From Planktothrix agardhii NIES-204 (GTDB lineage: Bacteria > Cyanobacteriota > Cyanobacteriia > Cyanobacteriales > Microcoleaceae): DNA of 64,000 nucleotides. The stretch spans positions 1,877,501 through 1,941,500 of the forward strand of contig AP017991.1 of NCBI GenBank assembly GCA_003609755.1, written 5' to 3'. The notes below the pieces were generated by a model, which ran no database searches, was not told the DNA's origin, and worked only from the letters and a program-made list of their open reading frames with translations. Both the position numbers and the translations under genes were made by a program. Below are positions 43,601-52,577 of the stretch, piece after piece (the first letter of the stretch is position 1; each line of letters starts with the position of its first letter).

Positions 43601-44087
43601 TCTGATAAGCTTGCGCCGCCTTGTCCCAGCGTTGCAACTCCCGCAACCCATCCCCCAAATTATTATAAGACCAAGAAAACTCAGGATTCAATTCAATCGC
43701 TTTTTCATAGGCTGCGATCGCATCTTCCCAGCGCTGCAACTTCAGCAAGGCATCCCCTAAATTATGATAGACCTCAGCCCCCTCCGACCGCAGGCCGATC
43801 GCCGTTTCATAAACCTGAACAGCCTCATCCCAGCGTTCCAACTTCAGAAACAAATCTCCTAACTCCCGTTGCACCTCCACCCAATTCGGTGTTATTATTA
43901 ATGCTTGCTGATAGGCTGCGATCGCTTCTTGCCATTTTTCCTGCTTAACTAAAGCCTGGGCTAACCGATAGGAAGGTTCGGCCGGAGAAACGGAGCGACG
44001 ACGACTTTTAACCATAGAAGACACCTGGGGACGATCAGAAAGACTTGAGGGTTGTTGCTGAATAACCATAATGATTACTTTACCCAA
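40635..44087 (-). CDS. TPR - GT2 - WbsX-type multidomain glycosyltransferase
   Basis: 1150 residues. TPR array at about 35-310 ([18 protein letters not shown] and so on). Three repeats of about 35-40 residues at about 365-480 ([20 protein letters not shown], with FNSAYYL before it) of a type seen beside cell-surface glycosyltransferases. GT2 domain at about 545-770: [32 protein letters not shown] (DxD-like), [13 protein letters not shown]. A WbsX (GH99-like) domain at about 795-1145: [48 protein letters not shown] and [15 protein letters not shown]. A possible GTG/ATG start further in (MVIQQQ, residue 7) is equally good. It follows the 1724-residue gene by 14 bp. Confidence 0.9.
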   Translation of the reverse strand: [1150 protein letters not shown]

Positions 44088-44101
44088 AACGAAGGATTAA
44101 A

Positions 44102-47100
44102 TTAAGGCACTTTCGATAACTCCGCAGCCTGTTGATAGGCTTCAACGGCCGCTTCTAGTTCCCCCTGTTGCCAGAGGACATCACCTAATTTATGATGCAC
44201 TTCCCATAACTCCGGCGACCTCTCCAGCACTTGCTGATAACAAGTGATCGCCTTTTGACACTGTCCTTGATGTGACCAGATATCCCCCAATGCTTCTTGA
44301 ACAGAAGTCAATTTCGGGTTTAACTGAACTGCCGTTTGGTAATATTCGGTGGCAGCGTCCCATTGCTTCTGTTCTGCATAGATATCCCCTAACATCCCGT
44401 AGACATCTGGATCTTCTGGCCGAAGTTGTCGCAGTTGTTCGTAAACAGCCAAGGCGGGGGCAATTTCTCCTTGATTGTATAAAGCCTGGGCCATTAACCT
44501 ATAGGCTTCTGGCTGTTCTGGCTCCTGCTGAATCAGTTGACGACAAATCTGAATACAAGTTTCCCACTGACTTAACTCCAAATTCCGAGCAGCTTGTGAG
44601 CATAATTCCGTTTGATCCTGTTGAGTTAAAGCAGGTTTCCCACTATCATAAACATCAATAGCCGGATTTGTCAAAGATAGTTCCAACTCTTGATCTTCCC
44701 GGGACTGGGGTTCGCGTAACCTTTGCCCTAACTGGGGATGGCGAACCGCTAGATGGGGATCTTTGACTAGGGCCTGACCATAACAAATGATCGCCTGGGT
44801 TTTTTGTCCCCGTTCCCAGAGGGCATCCCCCAGTTGCAAACAGTCCTGTCCTGAAACCATATCTGGTTCTAAACGGAGAGCCTCATACAAACTATCCTCG
44901 GCATTTTCCCGATTTCCTAGGGCTTGCCACCCTTGGCTTAATCTTCGATAAACCAGAGCAGAAGGCCGGAATTGAATCACTTTTTGATAACAAGCAATGG
45001 CTAGTTTCCAGTTTTTCTCCCGGTCGTAAAGTTCTCCTAAGCCCAGATATCCTTCTGGGCGCTGGGGTTGTAGCTTAATTCCCTGTTGATAGGACTGTTT
45101 GGCCTTTTCCCCATTCCCCAAGGCAGCCCAGGATTTCCCCAATAGCCAATAAACCGCAACCTCTCGGGGGTAGGAAACTAATAGTTGCTCACAGTCAGTG
45201 ATACAGTTTTCATAGTTCCCTTGCCTAAACTTAGTCCGAGCTTGTTGATACTGACTCGACTCCTCTAGGGATGGGGAAATGGATACGGCGGTTGTTGTCC
45301 AGGTTTCCCCAACTTTACCGTTTTGTAACTCCCGTCTGGGTAGGGATGTGCCGAACTGAGTTTGTCCGGGCAGAAAATTCTTTGTTAACAGGTGCAATAT
45401 CTGGTCAGATTTCTCACTATGAGGTAAAGAATGACTGCTTTGAATCAGGGCTTGGGTGAGATTCTGCACCGCCATTAATAATCGAGGATTCAATTCCAAA
45501 GCCCGATGATAACAGGTTAAAACCTCTGGCCATCGACCTTGGACAACTAAAGCCTTGCCTAAACTATTGTAGGTTTCAAAGGCCTGGGGATTAATTTCTA
45601 AAGCTCTTTGATAGTGGGCAATTGCCTGATCCCACTGCCCTTGAGTGGCTAACACTTCCCCTAAGTTATGGTAGGCTTCGGTACAGTCTGGATCTAGCTG
45701 AATCGCCCGTTGGTAACAGGTGGCGGCTTCTAGGAGTTTGCCCTGACGGAGTAACAAACGGCCCAAGGCTAAATGCTGGCTGGGTTTCGCCGCTTCGGGT
45801 TTCAGACTAAATCCTTGATACCAATATTCGACGGCGATATCCTGTTTTCCCACCCGATCTAATACTTGGGCCAAATTACGATAGGCTACGGCTAGGTTAG
45901 GATTGATGGCGATCGCTCTTTGATAAGCGAGAACTGCCGATGGCCATTGCCGTTGTTTAGCGTATAAATTCCCTAAATTTGTATGGGCGATCGCATCTTC
46001 AGGGCTGAGTTTGACCAATTTTCGATAGGCTCTGACGGCCATATCTAAGCGGCCCAGTTGATTTAAGGCTTTCCCTAAAATCTCGTAGGCTTTAGTTTGG
46101 TTGGGAGATTGGGCAATTACCTGCTGGCATTGGCTGATCGCCTCTTTTAACAAATTGTTTTTAAGATCTAGTTCTGCCTGTTGTAAGATTTTTTGATCAT
46201 CTAAAAGAGTTATTTTTGGATCTGAAATAAATGAATTGATTTTTTTATGGTTGGAAACAGAAACTTGATCGGATTTGATCTTCGCCTGTTCAGCTTTCTC
46301 TAATTCTATTTGAGCCTGTTTCCAACTCGGATTTGATTTTAAAATATCGTTAAAACAAGCGATCGCCAACTCAATTTTTCCCTGTTCTAATAAGGTTTTT
46401 CCTAACTGTAAATGTTCCTGGGCTGTTACCTGTTCCGGCTGTAACCGATAACTATGATACCAGCACTCCGTCGCTTCATCCGGGCGATTTAATTTTGTTA
46501 AAACCTTAGCTAAATTGCGATAAAGTTTATCACAATTAGGTTTATATTTTAACGCTAATTGATAATATTGAACCGCTAAATCCCATTGTTGTTTTCTAGC
46601 ATACAAACTCCCTAAATTTCCTAAAGGTTCCGGGGATTCGGGTTGTAACTGAATTGCGGTTTTATAGGAGTTGTGAGCTTGTTCAAACTTCCCTTGAAGT
46701 TGTAGCACGTTGCCTAAAATCGTGTAGGCTTCCCCACAATTAACATCAGTTTCCAATACCTTTTGACAGGCTAAAATCGCGGACTCAAAGTGGTTTTGAG
46801 CTAAATGATTTTTAGCCTCTTGCAACCTATTGGCTAAGGTTGTGACCTGATCAACAGAAGATGGCATAATTATTCTGGGTTTACCAGAGGAATTATAAGA
46901 TTTACCCTTATCTTTAAGGATATCACAAACTTGCAGCAATCTTTGTAAAGATTTCAGATTAATTTGGATATCTTCAAACAGTGGCGTGGGATACATCAGT
47001 TGTTGCAAAAAAGCACATTCCAAAGTTTCCCCCTGGATAGAATAGTGTTGGAGTCCTAACTGCCGACTAATTTGCCAATAATAAGGGCGCAGATAATGGG

Positions 47101-49276
47101 GAGAAACTAACTCAATGACAACGGTATGGGGTTGACAAAAAACTAAATTAGTTAGTCCGGCTCCATGAGGTGCAATAATAACTTCAGCCTGGGAAAATAA
47201 ATTAGCCTGCTCTTGAACAGTTAGGGTTTCCAATTCTACAGCAACAAATCCCCAGGAATTCAAATAGTCTAAAATTTCCGGTTCGTTCAAAAGTCGCCGA
47301 TATCGGGCTCGGTTGCGACTAATATAAATTCGGGGGGAATAGGTTTTTATTGGTGGAGAAATATCGGTTAAAAACAGACTTCGCAGAAAGTTGATCGTAT
47401 GGGGGACAACCCACCCGACAGAAGCAGGATAGGAAGGAACAATTAAACTGGATGCTTGGAGATAGGAAACTTGATCAGTTTCTATAATTTTATGGTGAGG
47501 AATTCCAATTTTTTCTAAGGTTTCTTGTTGAAAAGGTTGTTGGGTAGAATTAATTAAAAACCAATCTATGGAATCTAAATCAATCCCATTTTCTGGTAAT
47601 ATTTTAATTCTTGGTAAAATATCAACTAGCCAATGAAAATAGACATTTCCCGACAGTCCTGATAAAACAGCAACTCGCCCTTCAATGATTTTTAAGGGAG
47701 GAATTTCTGCTAGGGAAAAAATCTGATGTTGACTCCAATCATAATTTTTACAGTTGGGTAAGGGTGTGGGATAAAATCGAGATAATTCAGGAATTAATTC
47801 CTTGTCTTTGTTGAAAATAGCGATCGCATTACAGACATTCCACCAACTGGTTTTAGGGGCGACCCAAACCCGTCCTTGAGGAATAATTGTGACAGTAGTT
47901 TCGGTTAATTTATCTGGTACATCATCCGAGAGGAAATACTGTTCTATTCCTAATCCTAAATGCTGGGGTCGAAAGTATTGGCGGAGTTTTTTTAAACATG
48001 GTTGACAATCTAATCCTTGACATTTAGGCTGTGATACATCTGGATTTTGCAGAGAAATAGGAAGTTTCAGATGTTCCCTATCTTTTACCAAAACTACTTT
48101 TAATTTACCCTTTTCGACCTGTTGCTGTTTTCCTAAAACTTGACTAACTTTTTGGTAAAAATCAGGATTTTGTGGGTGTTGTCCTAAAGCTTGATGATAT
48201 TGTAAAGCTGCATCATTAAAACGCCATTGTTTGGCTAAACAATCTCCCCAATAAATATAAGATTCGGCTAATTTAGGGTCAATATCAACCGCCTGTTGAT
48301 AATAACGTTCTGCACTTTGATAGTTGCGATATTCAACAAAAGCATTCCCTAAATATAAATAGGTTTGAGCTAAATATTTTTTAACTTGAGTAATATCAGG
48401 GTTTTGCTGTTGTAATGTTCGCAAAAATTGACCACAAGCCACCGTAGCTTGATCGATAATATCTTCAGTCTTAAACTGTTCTGTCCATTCACAATAGGCG
48501 GTGATCCAGGGTTGTTCTAATCCTACAATTTTTTGCAGATTAATCATAGCTTCGGGATAGTTTTTCTGGGCGAGGAAAGCGATCGCACATTGACTATAAA
48601 GTGCAACAGAGTCCGGTTGGATTTTTAAGCCTTGCTGAAAGTATTGTAGGGCGACAGCAAATAAGTTTTGTTGATAAAATACTTGACCTAAATTTTGATA
48701 GGCTTTAACTAAATTTGGTTCTAATTTAATTGCTTTTAAATAATGGGCGATCGCCTCATCTAAACTACCATTTTTTAAACAAGCCTGACCTAAATTATTA
48801 TAAAGTTCTGCCTGATCTGGATTGAGATTAATCCCCTGTTTAAAAACTTCAATCGCTTGGGAATATTCTCCTATTTCTAACCACAAACATCCTAAATTAT
48901 TATAAGCGCGAATAAGTTCAGGCGCAAGAATAACTGTTTTTTGATATGTCTTGATAGCTTTTTCAATTAAACCTTGTTTCTGATAAACAACACCCAAATT
49001 ATAATAGGCTTCGGCATAATTATCGGCTTGTAAAATAGCTTTTTTGTAGCAGCTAACTGCCCCCGATAAGTTCTGTTGTTGTTCAAAAATAATCCCTAAG
49101 TTATAATAAACTTCAGGCCAGTTAGGACGAATTTTAAGTGCCTGCTGATAAGATAAAACAGCCTGATCTAGTTGTCCTTTACTTTGGTAAAATAAGGCCT
49201 TATCAGCTAATTTTCTTGCTTCAGAATCTTCCATTTGCATGAAGTTACCAAGACTGTAAAAATCCGAGAAAAGCAC
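44102..49276 (-). CDS. giant TPR - GT61 - TPR protein
   Basis: 1724 residues. TPRs at about 15-385, then a Cys cluster CQGLDCQPC near 425. A GT61 (DUF563) domain spans about 475-760: AVLSGLSGNVYFHWLVDILP, PRIYISRNRARYRRL, VIIAPHGAGLTNLVFCQPH, VVIELVSP. More TPRs run over about 800-1265, 1320-1515 and 1570-1720; more than 25 units in all. Eukaryotic GT61 members transfer xylose to glycans or O-GlcNAc to secreted proteins (EOGT), while the unrelated GT41 OGT uses TPRs to hold protein substrates. This chain combines both ideas. It is first in the operon, starting 26 bp after a MITE-like element. It is cytoplasmic; the first codons (MLFSDFYSL) may not be translated, as a Met-Gln-Met follows at residue 13. 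Confidence 0.9.
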   Translation of the reverse strand: MLFSDFYSLGNFMQMEDSEARKLADKALFYQSKGQLDQAVLSYQQALKIRPNWPEVYYNLGIIFEQQQNLSGAVSCYKKAILQADNYAEAYYNLGVVYQKQGLIEKAIKTYQKTVILAPELIRAYNNLGCLWLEIGEYSQAIEVFKQGINLNPDQAELYNNLGQACLKNGSLDEAIAHYLKAIKLEPNLVKAYQNLGQVFYQQNLFAVALQYFQQGLKIQPDSVALYSQCAIAFLAQKNYPEAMINLQKIVGLEQPWITAYCEWTEQFKTEDIIDQATVACGQFLRTLQQQNPDITQVKKYLAQTYLYLGNAFVEYRNYQSAERYYQQAVDIDPKLAESYIYWGDCLAKQWRFNDAALQYHQALGQHPQNPDFYQKVSQVLGKQQQVEKGKLKVVLVKDREHLKLPISLQNPDVSQPKCQGLDCQPCLKKLRQYFRPQHLGLGIEQYFLSDDVPDKLTETTVTIIPQGRVWVAPKTSWWNVCNAIAIFNKDKELIPELSRFYPTPLPNCKNYDWSQHQIFSLAEIPPLKIIEGRVAVLSGLSGNVYFHWLVDILPRIKILPENGIDLDSIDWFLINSTQQPFQQETLEKIGIPHHKIIETDQVSYLQASSLIVPSYPASVGWVVPHTINFLRSLFLTDISPPIKTYSPRIYISRNRARYRRLLNEPEILDYLNSWGFVAVELETLTVQEQANLFSQAEVIIAPHGAGLTNLVFCQPHTVVIELVSPHYLRPYYWQISRQLGLQHYSIQGETLECAFLQQLMYPTPLFEDIQINLKSLQRLLQVCDILKDKGKSYNSSGKPRIIMPSSVDQVTTLANRLQEAKNHLAQNHFESAILACQKVLETDVNCGEAYTILGNVLQLQGKFEQAHNSYKTAIQLQPESPEPLGNLGSLYARKQQWDLAVQYYQLALKYKPNCDKLYRNLAKVLTKLNRPDEATECWYHSYRLQPEQVTAQEHLQLGKTLLEQGKIELAIACFNDILKSNPSWKQAQIELEKAEQAKIKSDQVSVSNHKKINSFISDPKITLLDDQKILQQAELDLKNNLLKEAISQCQQVIAQSPNQTKAYEILGKALNQLGRLDMAVRAYRKLVKLSPEDAIAHTNLGNLYAKQRQWPSAVLAYQRAIAINPNLAVAYRNLAQVLDRVGKQDIAVEYWYQGFSLKPEAAKPSQHLALGRLLLRQGKLLEAATCYQRAIQLDPDCTEAYHNLGEVLATQGQWDQAIAHYQRALEINPQAFETYNSLGKALVVQGRWPEVLTCYHRALELNPRLLMAVQNLTQALIQSSHSLPHSEKSDQILHLLTKNFLPGQTQFGTSLPRRELQNGKVGETWTTTAVSISPSLEESSQYQQARTKFRQGNYENCITDCEQLLVSYPREVAVYWLLGKSWAALGNGEKAKQSYQQGIKLQPQRPEGYLGLGELYDREKNWKLAIACYQKVIQFRPSALVYRRLSQGWQALGNRENAEDSLYEALRLEPDMVSGQDCLQLGDALWERGQKTQAIICYGQALVKDPHLAVRHPQLGQRLREPQSREDQELELSLTNPAIDVYDSGKPALTQQDQTELCSQAARNLELSQWETCIQICRQLIQQEPEQPEAYRLMAQALYNQGEIAPALAVYEQLRQLRPEDPDVYGMLGDIYAEQKQWDAATEYYQTAVQLNPKLTSVQEALGDIWSHQGQCQKAITCYQQVLERSPELWEVHHKLGDVLWQQGELEAAVEAYQQAAELSKVP

Positions 49277-49301
49277 ATTTATTTTTAGATTTTGAGGGTA
49301 C

Positions 49302-49466
49302 TATAGCAATCCTATTTGAGTTGTGTTTAAAATCCCTGATCAAAAGGGAACACCGGAACAGCCCCCCCCTAGCCCCCCGTGCACGGGGGGGGGAGGGATC
49401 TGGGGTAATACTTCTGGCCGTTTCATATCAGTATTGAAATGTTACAACCTATTTAGGATTGCTATA
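49302..49466. mobile_element. 165-bp MITE-like element with TATAGCAATCCTA ends
   Basis: Ends TATAGCAATCCTA and TAGGATTGCTATA are exact 13-bp inverted repeats. The core contains C/G runs around GTGCACGGGGGG, like the element inside the 28739-28902 palindrome. No coding capacity. It lies between the RTX gene and the giant GT61 gene. Confidence 0.75.
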
Positions 49467-49478
49467 ACTATTAGGGTT

Positions 49479-50705
49479 CTAAATTAAATCAAAATTATCA
49501 TTATTCGGGGTTAAATTTTTACCCATATCTAACATAGGAGTTGTAATCCCTTGTTTGTCAATATAGTAGAGTAAACCACTTTCTGGGTCGTAGATTAAAT
49601 TAGCATCTCCCGCATCCGCAGCATTTCCAGAGAAGTTAGCAATAGTTTGGAATTCTCTTTCGGCTAAAGCACCTGGTACACCCGGAGCTAATGCTGAGAA
49701 ATCCGTGGAATTTAGGGCAATTACATCTTCTGAAACATTAAAATCAGTTAATGTATCTTGGCCTAACTGATCGATAGCTCCTTCGTAAACAAAGGTATCA
49801 TTTCCCTTACCACCCGTTAGGAGATCATTCCCCGCACCGCCAATCAGGGTATCCTCACCTTGACCACCAAACAGAAGATCATCATCCAATCCTCCGGTCA
49901 TGGAGTCGTCCCCTTCTCCAGCAGAAAGGATATCTTTCCCTAGTCCACCGTCAAGAGTATCATTGCCTTGATCACCAAAGAGCAGGTCATCTCCTTCTCC
50001 GCCAACCATGGTATCGTCACCACTTCCACCATAAAGGGTATCCTTACCTTTGCCACCAAACAGAAGATCATCATCCAATCCTCCGGTTAGGGAGTCGTCT
50101 CCTTCTCCACCATAGAGAGTATCCTTCCCTGGCCCACCGTCAAGAGTATCATTGCCTTGATCACCAAAGAGCAGGTCATCTCCTTCTCCGCCAACCATGG
50201 TATCGTCACCACTTCCACCATAAAGGTTATCATTTCCAGCCCCTCCATCCAGGGCATCCTTTCCTTTGCCGCCATAGATAATATCGTTACCCTCTTCCCC
50301 AAAGATCTTATCATCTCCTTCGTCGCTGGAGATCAGGTCACCGCCTTTTCCACCACTAACTAGGTCATTTCCTTTGCCAGCATAAATGTTATCACTCCCC
50401 TTACCACCGAGGAGAATGTCATCTCCCTTTAAACCCAGGATGATGTCATTGCTATCACCCCCATCAATAGCATCAGCTTGATTGCCACCCGTGGAAAAAT
50501 CATTGGCGGTACTGCCTACAAATACATTGCCCTGGTTTAGTGAACCGATAATCTCTAACCCCCCATCATCCCTCTGAAACTGGCTGACTGGAGGAGTTTG
50601 GTTATCTTGAATTTTTTGGGACAAATCAGCCAAGATTGACTGATTGGTGGCTACCACTGGAAATATAAAATTTGACATAAATTTATTTGAGATGCAAAGC
50701 CCCAC
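49479..50705 (-). CDS. RTX (hemolysin-type) calcium-binding surface protein
   Basis: 408 residues; the better start is the second ATG at 50678 ([14 protein letters not shown]). After about 80 residues come roughly 20 nonapeptides GGxGxDxLx (about 90-330) that bind Ca2+ as a parallel beta roll. A C-terminal region follows ([34 protein letters not shown]) typical of RTX proteins secreted by type I export. There is no N-terminal signal peptide, as expected for that route. A 189-bp block is duplicated in the repeats. It lies directly upstream of the glycosyltransferase operon. Oscillin and SwmA, glycosylated RTX surface proteins of other cyanobacteria, are precedents for a sheath or motility role; that role is inferred. 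Confidence 0.88.
   Translation of the reverse strand: MGLCISNKFMSNFIFPVVATNQSILADLSQKIQDNQTPPVSQFQRDDGGLEIIGSLNQGNVFVGSTANDFSTGGNQADAIDGGDSNDIILGLKGDDILLGGKGSDNIYAGKGNDLVSGGKGGDLISSDEGDDKIFGEEGNDIIYGGKGKDALDGGAGNDNLYGGSGDDTMVGGEGDDLLFGDQGNDTLDGGPGKDTLYGGEGDDSLTGGLDDDLLFGGKGKDTLYGGSGDDTMVGGEGDDLLFGDQGNDTLDGGLGKDILSAGEGDDSMTGGLDDDLLFGGQGEDTLIGGAGNDLLTGGKGNDTFVYEGAIDQLGQDTLTDFNVSEDVIALNSTDFSALAPGVPGALAEREFQTIANFSGNAADAGDANLIYDPESGLLYYIDKQGITTPMLDMGKNLTPNNDNFDLI
49863..50240. repeat. 189-bp tandem duplication in the RTX gene
   Basis: Two blocks with a period of 189 bp (63 codons, seven nonapeptides); long stretches, for example from 49945 and from 50134, are identical over more than 90 bp. Confidence 0.85.
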
Positions 50706-51200
50706 TTTGTAGTTATAACCATTTTTTTTTGCTTTGTCTTCAGTAAAAATACTGAATTTTTAATGGAAATTTATGTATTGTTTTATATTTAAATGAAACG
50801 CGACGCAGGCACTTTTAAGTGAGGTTCTTTTAAGTTGATTAAACACAGAAATAAGTGGTATGCCTATCTGTCGATAACAGAGGATGTTCCAGAAGTTGAG
50901 ACAGAGAAAAGATTGGGATGTGACCGAGGGCAGAATAATTTATGTAATGGATTCATCCGGTTTAAATTATGGGGTGTTTGGCGCACCCCCGAACTCGGTG
51001 AAAAACAATAAAAAAGAGTATATTCAACTGTCTTTATTTGATTGGGCTAGATACGAGAATCCCACCCCTACGCTACGCTAAAGGGGTGGGAGTGTCAAAA
51101 AACAATGATCAAGATTATTAATCTTAAAAAATACCGAGATTGCTGTGTAGGGGCGAGGTGCGTCTCACCCCTAGGATGAATTTGATTTCTAATCAGATTA
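50706..51200. other. spacer upstream of the RTX gene with an insertion-element end
   Basis: About 500 bp between the divergent RTX 5' end and the argG 3' end. A plus-strand frame at 50884-51081 (MFQKLRQRKDWDVTEGRIIY..., ending NPTPTLR) runs into the hairpin of an IS200/IS605-like right end. It shows no known domain and is probably a remnant of, or passenger in, the lost element. No other gene is seen. Confidence 0.4.
51055..51098 (+). mobile_element. IS200/IS605-like right end with 10-bp stem
   Basis: GAATCCCACCCCT ... AGGGGTGGGAGTGTCAA: the arms TCCCACCCCT (51060-51069) and AGGGGTGGGA (51082-51091) pair perfectly over a 12-base loop, followed by GTG and TCAA (51095-51098). Same ending as the copies at 8171 and 13603. 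No tnpA/tnpB. Confidence 0.6.
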
Positions 51201-52403
51201 TTAGTCTCTTATTTTCTCAGACCAAACACGAGTCGGTAAACCCCAGACATAAATGAAACCTTCCGCCGCTTTATGATCAAAAACGTCTTCGGAGCCGTAG
51301 GTTGCTAAGTCCAAACTATAGAGGGAATTGGCAGATTTCCGGCCGACAATTGTGGCATTTCCCTTAAATAATTTGACTCGGACAACACCCGAAACCCGTT
51401 CCTGAGTTTGTTGAATAAAGGCATCCAAAGCCGCTTTTAACGGACTATACCAGAGGCCATTATAAACCAACTGGCTATAGGTTTCTTCAATGCCCCGTTT
51501 ATAACGAGTCACATCGGCGGTTAAGGTTAAACTTTCTAAATCTCGGTGAGCATTAATTAACACAATCATCGCCGGAGATTCATAAATTTCCCTTGATTTA
51601 ATCCCGACTAAACGGTTTTCAATCATGTCCAGGCGTCCAACCCCATGATTTCCGGCAATTTCATTTAATTTTCCAATTAATTGAACACCGTCCATTGCCT
51701 TACCATTTAAACTCACCGGAACTCCAGTTTCAAACCCAATTTCAATATATTCAGGTTCGTTAGGAGTCTCAGAAATCGGTTTGGTGATCGCATAGACTTC
51801 TTCCAGGGGCTCCGTCCAAGGATCTTCTAAGGGCCCAGCTTCAATCGCAATTCCTAACAAATTTCTATCTAAACTGTAGGGAGAGGATTTTTTCACCGGG
51901 GAAGCAATGCCGAATTTTTCCCCGTAGGCAATGGTTTCTTCCCGACTCATGCCCCATTCCCGGGCGGGGGCCAGAATTTTTATTTTCGGGTTGAGCGCAC
52001 CAATGGAGACGTCAAACCGCACTTGGTCGTTACCTTTTCCGGTACAACCGTGAGCAATAGCATCGGCTCCGTATTTTTCGGCCACTTCCACTAAGGTTTT
52101 AGCAATTAACGGACGGGCTAAGGCCGTGGCCAGGGGATAACGGTTTTCGTACAAAGCATTGGCTTGAATGGCCGGAAACGCATAGTCTTTGACAAATCTA
52201 TCTTGGACATTAATTACCAGGGACTCGACGGCGCCAGAGTCCAAGGCTTTTTGTTGAACAGGCCCTAATTCATCCCCTTGTCCCAAGTCTACGGCCAGGG
52301 TAATTACTTCTTTGACGCCAAACTCATTTTTCAAGTAGGGGATACAAACGGAGGTATCCACCCCACCTGAATAAGCAAGCACAACTTTTTCAGCGCGACC
52401 CAT
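51201..52403 (-). CDS. argG: argininosuccinate synthase
   Basis: 400 residues, standard length. ArgG joins citrulline and aspartate with ATP to give argininosuccinate in arginine synthesis. Seen: the PP-loop [16 protein letters not shown] at the N-terminus, [15 protein letters not shown] near 115 (citrulline/Asp binding), [20 protein letters not shown] near 180, and [20 protein letters not shown] near 305. All are intact. Single gene, transcribed divergently from the GT2 gene at 52578; convergent with the spacer holding the IS-like end. Confidence 0.98.
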   Translation of the reverse strand: MGRAEKVVLAYSGGVDTSVCIPYLKNEFGVKEVITLAVDLGQGDELGPVQQKALDSGAVESLVINVQDRFVKDYAFPAIQANALYENRYPLATALARPLIAKTLVEVAEKYGADAIAHGCTGKGNDQVRFDVSIGALNPKIKILAPAREWGMSREETIAYGEKFGIASPVKKSSPYSLDRNLLGIAIEAGPLEDPWTEPLEEVYAITKPISETPNEPEYIEIGFETGVPVSLNGKAMDGVQLIGKLNEIAGNHGVGRLDMIENRLVGIKSREIYESPAMIVLINAHRDLESLTLTADVTRYKRGIEETYSQLVYNGLWYSPLKAALDAFIQQTQERVSGVVRVKLFKGNATIVGRKSANSLYSLDLATYGSEDVFDHKAAEGFIYVWGLPTRVWSEKIRD

Positions 52404-52577
52404 GATTAATATTTCTCCTCAAGTAACCAAATGTTACATTATCTCGCCTTTCATGCCCTTTTGATGTCAGGAATTCTATATATTTGAGTTGGGGCCACTT
52501 TCAGGGGGAGGGGACTGGATTTTTTTCGGGTAAGTAGTTAATAATAATAGTGATTTAAGTTTCAGGTTAGAAAAACT

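Noticed and set aside
44272-45810. Plus-strand frames inside the giant TPR-GT61 gene
   Set aside because: Shadows created by the repetitive TPR coding sequence.
50884-51081. 65-codon frame running into the IS-like end, considered as a TnpB C-terminus
   Set aside because: It lacks the zinc-finger and RuvC-like residues expected at the TnpB C-terminus; kept only as part of the spacer description.
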